A DNA stretch of 39,129 bases from Flavobacterium sp. (GTDB taxonomy: Bacteria; Bacteroidota; Bacteroidia; Flavobacteriales; Flavobacteriaceae). The translations under genes and the position numbers were made by a program. The notes under the pieces were generated by a model. That model was not told the origin of the DNA and did not search any database. It was given only the letters and a program-made list of their open reading frames with translations. The stretch covers positions 1-39,129 of the forward strand of contig JANXVF010000044.1 of the NCBI GenBank assembly GCA_025351785.1. Direction: 5' to 3'. Below, piece after piece: positions 37,016-39,129 of this stretch; the stretch's first letter is position 1; the number at the start of each line of letters is the position of its first letter.

Positions 37016-38881
37016 ATGAAAAACATAATTTTATTTGCCTTTGTTGGATTTATAGCAAACTCGTATTCACAACCCCAAAAAAAAATAACTTTAAAAAAAC
37101 AAGTAGTGTCAGAAAAAAAAGTAATTATTTATCAGGTTTTCACTAGATTGTTTGGAAACAAAAATACAACAAATAAGCCTTGGGGAACAATACAAGAAAA
37201 TGGTGTCGGAAAATTTAATGACTTTACAGACAAGGCTTTAACAGAAATAAAAAACCTTGGTGTCGATTATATTTGGTATACTGGAGTTCCACATCATGCA
37301 TTAGTAAATGATTATACTGCCATCGGAATTTCTAATGATGATCCCGAGGTAGTAAAAGGTCGTGCTGGTTCACCATATGCAGTAAAAGACTATTATAATG
37401 TAAATCCAGATTTAGCGGTAAATCCGTCAAAACGATTGGAAGAATTTGAAAATTTAATTGCGAAAACACACAAAAATGGTTTAAAAGTTATTATAGATAT
37501 TGTTCCTAACCATATCGCCCGAAAATATGAAGGAAAATCAAATCCGAAAGGTGTTCAAGATTTTGGAGCTACCGATGATATTTCATTAGAATATGCTAGA
37601 AATAATAATTTTTATTACATACCTGGACAGCCTTTTCAAGTTCCAACATCAGATAATTATAAACCATTAAATGGCGAAAAAAATGTGTTAATTGATGGTA
37701 AATTTATCGAAAATCCAGCCAAATGGACGGGAAATGGCTCTCGACTTGCTAAACCAGATATTAATGATTGGTATGAAACAGTGAAAGTAAATTATGGAAT
37801 AAAACCTGATGGAACAAAAGATTTTCCTGAATTACCGTCTAATTTTGATTCTAAATCTGTAAATGAACATTTTGCATTTTGGAAGGATAAAAGTGTGCCA
37901 AATTCTTGGAAAAAATTTCGAGATATAGCCTTATATTGGACGGCAAAAGGAGTTGATGGTTTTAGATATGACATGGCTGAGATGGTTCCATATGAGTTTT
38001 GGAGCTATATGAATAGTGCTATAAAATCTAAAAATCCAAATTCATTTTTAATGGCCGAAGTTTATAATCCTGCTCAATATCGAAACTACATAAAGCTAGG
38101 TAAAATGGATTATTTGTATGACAAAGTTGCCACTTATGATTATTTGAAAGATATAATTCAAGGTAAAAAATCGCCTGACGGACTGACTGAAATTCAAAAA
38201 AACATGTTTGATATAGAACATCATATGTTGCATTTTTTGGACAATCACGATGAGCAACGCTTAGCAAGTCCAGAGTTTGCAGGAACTGCTGAAAAAGGCA
38301 AACCATTAATGGTTGTTTCTGCAACAATCGGTTCGTCGCCTACAATGATTTATTTTGGTCAAGAAGTTGGCGAAGCTGGAAACGAAAATGCAGGTTTTGG
38401 TACTCATTCTCGTACATCTATTTTTGATTATATTGGTGTTCCTAATCATCAACGTTGGATGAACGGCGGAAAATTTGATGGTGGACAATTATCGGACAGT
38501 GAAAAAAAACTTCGTGATTTTTATAAACGTTTATTGAATTTTACTAAAAATAGTTCTGCATTAATGGGGAAATTTAATGAGATTCAAAGCTCAAATCGAA
38601 ATTTAACTGATGGTTTTGATTCTGGAATTTATTCTTATGTTCGTTACTCACAAAACGAAAAATTAATAATAGTGACTAATTTTTCATGGTTAACTACTAG
38701 TACATTTAATTTAAAAATTCCTTCTCAAATTATTTCTACCTGGAAATTAGAAGATGGAAATTATAAAATAGAAGACCAATTATTTGGATCAAAAAATATA
38801 TTGAAAGTAGAAAATGGAGTTGGTTTTATAAATATAAAAATTAGCCCTAGTGATAATTTTATTTACAAAATTTTAAAATAA
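37016..38881 (+). CDS. Alpha-amylase family glycoside hydrolase (GH13)
   Basis: A 621-residue exported enzyme acting on alpha-glucans. It has a signal peptide (about 1-19), then the GH13 barrel with all four classical regions: DIVPNH (161-166), GFRYDMAE with nucleophile D319, MAEVYN with acid/base E348, and FLDNHD (about 407-412). A C-terminal beta domain ends the protein. There is no T9SS sorting domain, so it is more likely periplasmic or exported another way. Substrate (starch, maltodextrin or trehalose-like) is not settled. The ATG at 37016 is chosen because the frame's earlier TTG at 36965 is the -33 promoter element. No SusCD genes are adjacent. Confidence 0.93.
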   Translation: MKNIILFAFVGFIANSYSQPQKKITLKKQVVSEKKVIIYQVFTRLFGNKNTTNKPWGTIQENGVGKFNDFTDKALTEIKNLGVDYIWYTGVPHHALVNDYTAIGISNDDPEVVKGRAGSPYAVKDYYNVNPDLAVNPSKRLEEFENLIAKTHKNGLKVIIDIVPNHIARKYEGKSNPKGVQDFGATDDISLEYARNNNFYYIPGQPFQVPTSDNYKPLNGEKNVLIDGKFIENPAKWTGNGSRLAKPDINDWYETVKVNYGIKPDGTKDFPELPSNFDSKSVNEHFAFWKDKSVPNSWKKFRDIALYWTAKGVDGFRYDMAEMVPYEFWSYMNSAIKSKNPNSFLMAEVYNPAQYRNYIKLGKMDYLYDKVATYDYLKDIIQGKKSPDGLTEIQKNMFDIEHHMLHFLDNHDEQRLASPEFAGTAEKGKPLMVVSATIGSSPTMIYFGQEVGEAGNENAGFGTHSRTSIFDYIGVPNHQRWMNGGKFDGGQLSDSEKKLRDFYKRLLNFTKNSSALMGKFNEIQSSNRNLTDGFDSGIYSYVRYSQNEKLIIVTNFSWLTTSTFNLKIPSQIISTWKLEDGNYKIEDQLFGSKNILKVENGVGFINIKISPSDNFIYKILK

Positions 38882-38919
38882 AAAACTATTTAACTATAAT
38901 TTAGTCAGGTTAAATACCT

Positions 38920-38950
38920 AAAAAAAGGATACAAAATGTATCCTTTTTTT
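38920..38950. terminator. Bidirectional rho-independent terminator
   Basis: A perfect 14-bp inverted repeat (38920-38933 and 38937-38950; AAAAAAAGGATACA / TGTATCCTTTTTTT) with a 3-base loop has A's on one side and T's on the other. It lies between two convergent genes, 38 bases after the amylase stop and 20 bases after the stop of the minus-strand T9SS protein, so it can serve both. Confidence 0.9.
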
Positions 38951-38970
38951 AATTATGATATTTAAAATAT

Positions 38971-39129
38971 TTAACGTTTCATTGCAAAATGGGCTTTAAA
39001 TTGTTTTGCAATATTTTGTTCTAAATAATCTACTGTAAACCAGTAATCTGTTGATGGCATAAGTTGTCCGTTATAGGTTCCGTCCCAACCCTGACCTGCT
39101 GGTGCTATTTGTTTGATTAATTTTCCGTA
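38971..39129 (-). CDS. T9SS type B sorting domain protein, C-terminal end (partial)
   Basis: The last 52 codons and stop of a minus-strand gene cut by the window edge. The translation opens with YGKLIKQI, then GQGWDGTYNG, MPSTDYWFTVDY and ends HFAMKR. This closely parallels the end of the 1100-residue T9SS protein in this window (YGKLL, SGWDGTYSG, TDYWFVV, HFTLKR), so it is the type B C-terminal sorting domain. The passenger part lies outside the window and its function is unknown. Confidence 0.88.
   Translation of the reverse strand, partial: YGKLIKQIAPAGQGWDGTYNGQLMPSTDYWFTVDYLEQNIAKQFKAHFAMKR

Overview
This 39 kb window looks like core chromosome of a member of the Flavobacteriaceae, probably Flavobacterium or a close relative. 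The DNA is very AT-rich. Promoters match the Bacteroidetes pattern (TTG, a spacer of 17-23 bases, then TAnnTTTG) and Shine-Dalgarno sequences are absent. There are two proteins with the type B sorting domain of the type IX secretion system (T9SS), a DUF5723 outer-membrane protein, an OstA-like protein, and a large intergenic RNA-like element of a flavobacterial type. I see no rRNA, tRNA, CRISPR array, insertion sequence or prophage.

Layout. 0.2-2.7 kb (minus): a likely three-gene unit of an exported protein of unknown function, a Nif3-like protein and a coiled-coil protein that has lost its zinc ribbon, closed by a terminator. 2.7-3.8 kb (plus): lpxK. 3.8-7.9 kb (minus): lipA, gap and a TPR hybrid histidine kinase, probably read from the lipA promoter. 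8.0-8.9 kb: an interval with two small genes, a 43-residue membrane peptide and a 57-residue exported Lys/Cys-rich peptide with a strong terminator. 8.9-12.2 kb (plus): a 1100-residue T9SS cargo protein. 12.3-17.2 kb (minus): DinB-like protein, PEP carboxylase, Lrp/AsnC regulator, M14 carboxypeptidase. 17.2-18.0 kb: a divergent control region carrying repeated TTAC-N4-GTAA sites, then an XRE-type regulator. 18.0-20.5 kb: acyltransferase, methyltransferase, kdsB, VOC protein. 20.6-26.3 kb (plus): katG, RNA-like element, lpd, panB, RluA-type pseudouridine synthase. 26.4-33.6 kb (plus): DUF5723 protein, aldehyde dehydrogenase, a 1171-residue PAS/GAF hybrid kinase, a neutral zinc metallopeptidase. 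34.0-36.9 kb (minus): an envelope cluster of OstA-like protein, yidD and lgt. 37.0-38.9 kb (plus): an exported GH13 alpha-amylase. 38.97 kb to the edge (minus): the 3' end of a second T9SS type B protein.

Themes. Envelope construction recurs (lpxK, kdsB, acyltransferase, OstA-like, yidD, lgt, DUF5723, T9SS cargo). Central metabolism is represented by gap, lipA, lpd, ppc and panB. LipA and Lpd are linked functionally, because LipA makes the lipoyl groups whose reduced form Lpd re-oxidises. Most genes are well-known families. The least explained features are the repeated operator-like sites between the M14 and XRE genes, the RNA-like element upstream of lpd, the two small genes near 8.1-8.7 kb, and the disulfide-patterned repeats of the T9SS protein.

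All calls come from reading the sequence by eye. No database search or folding program was run.
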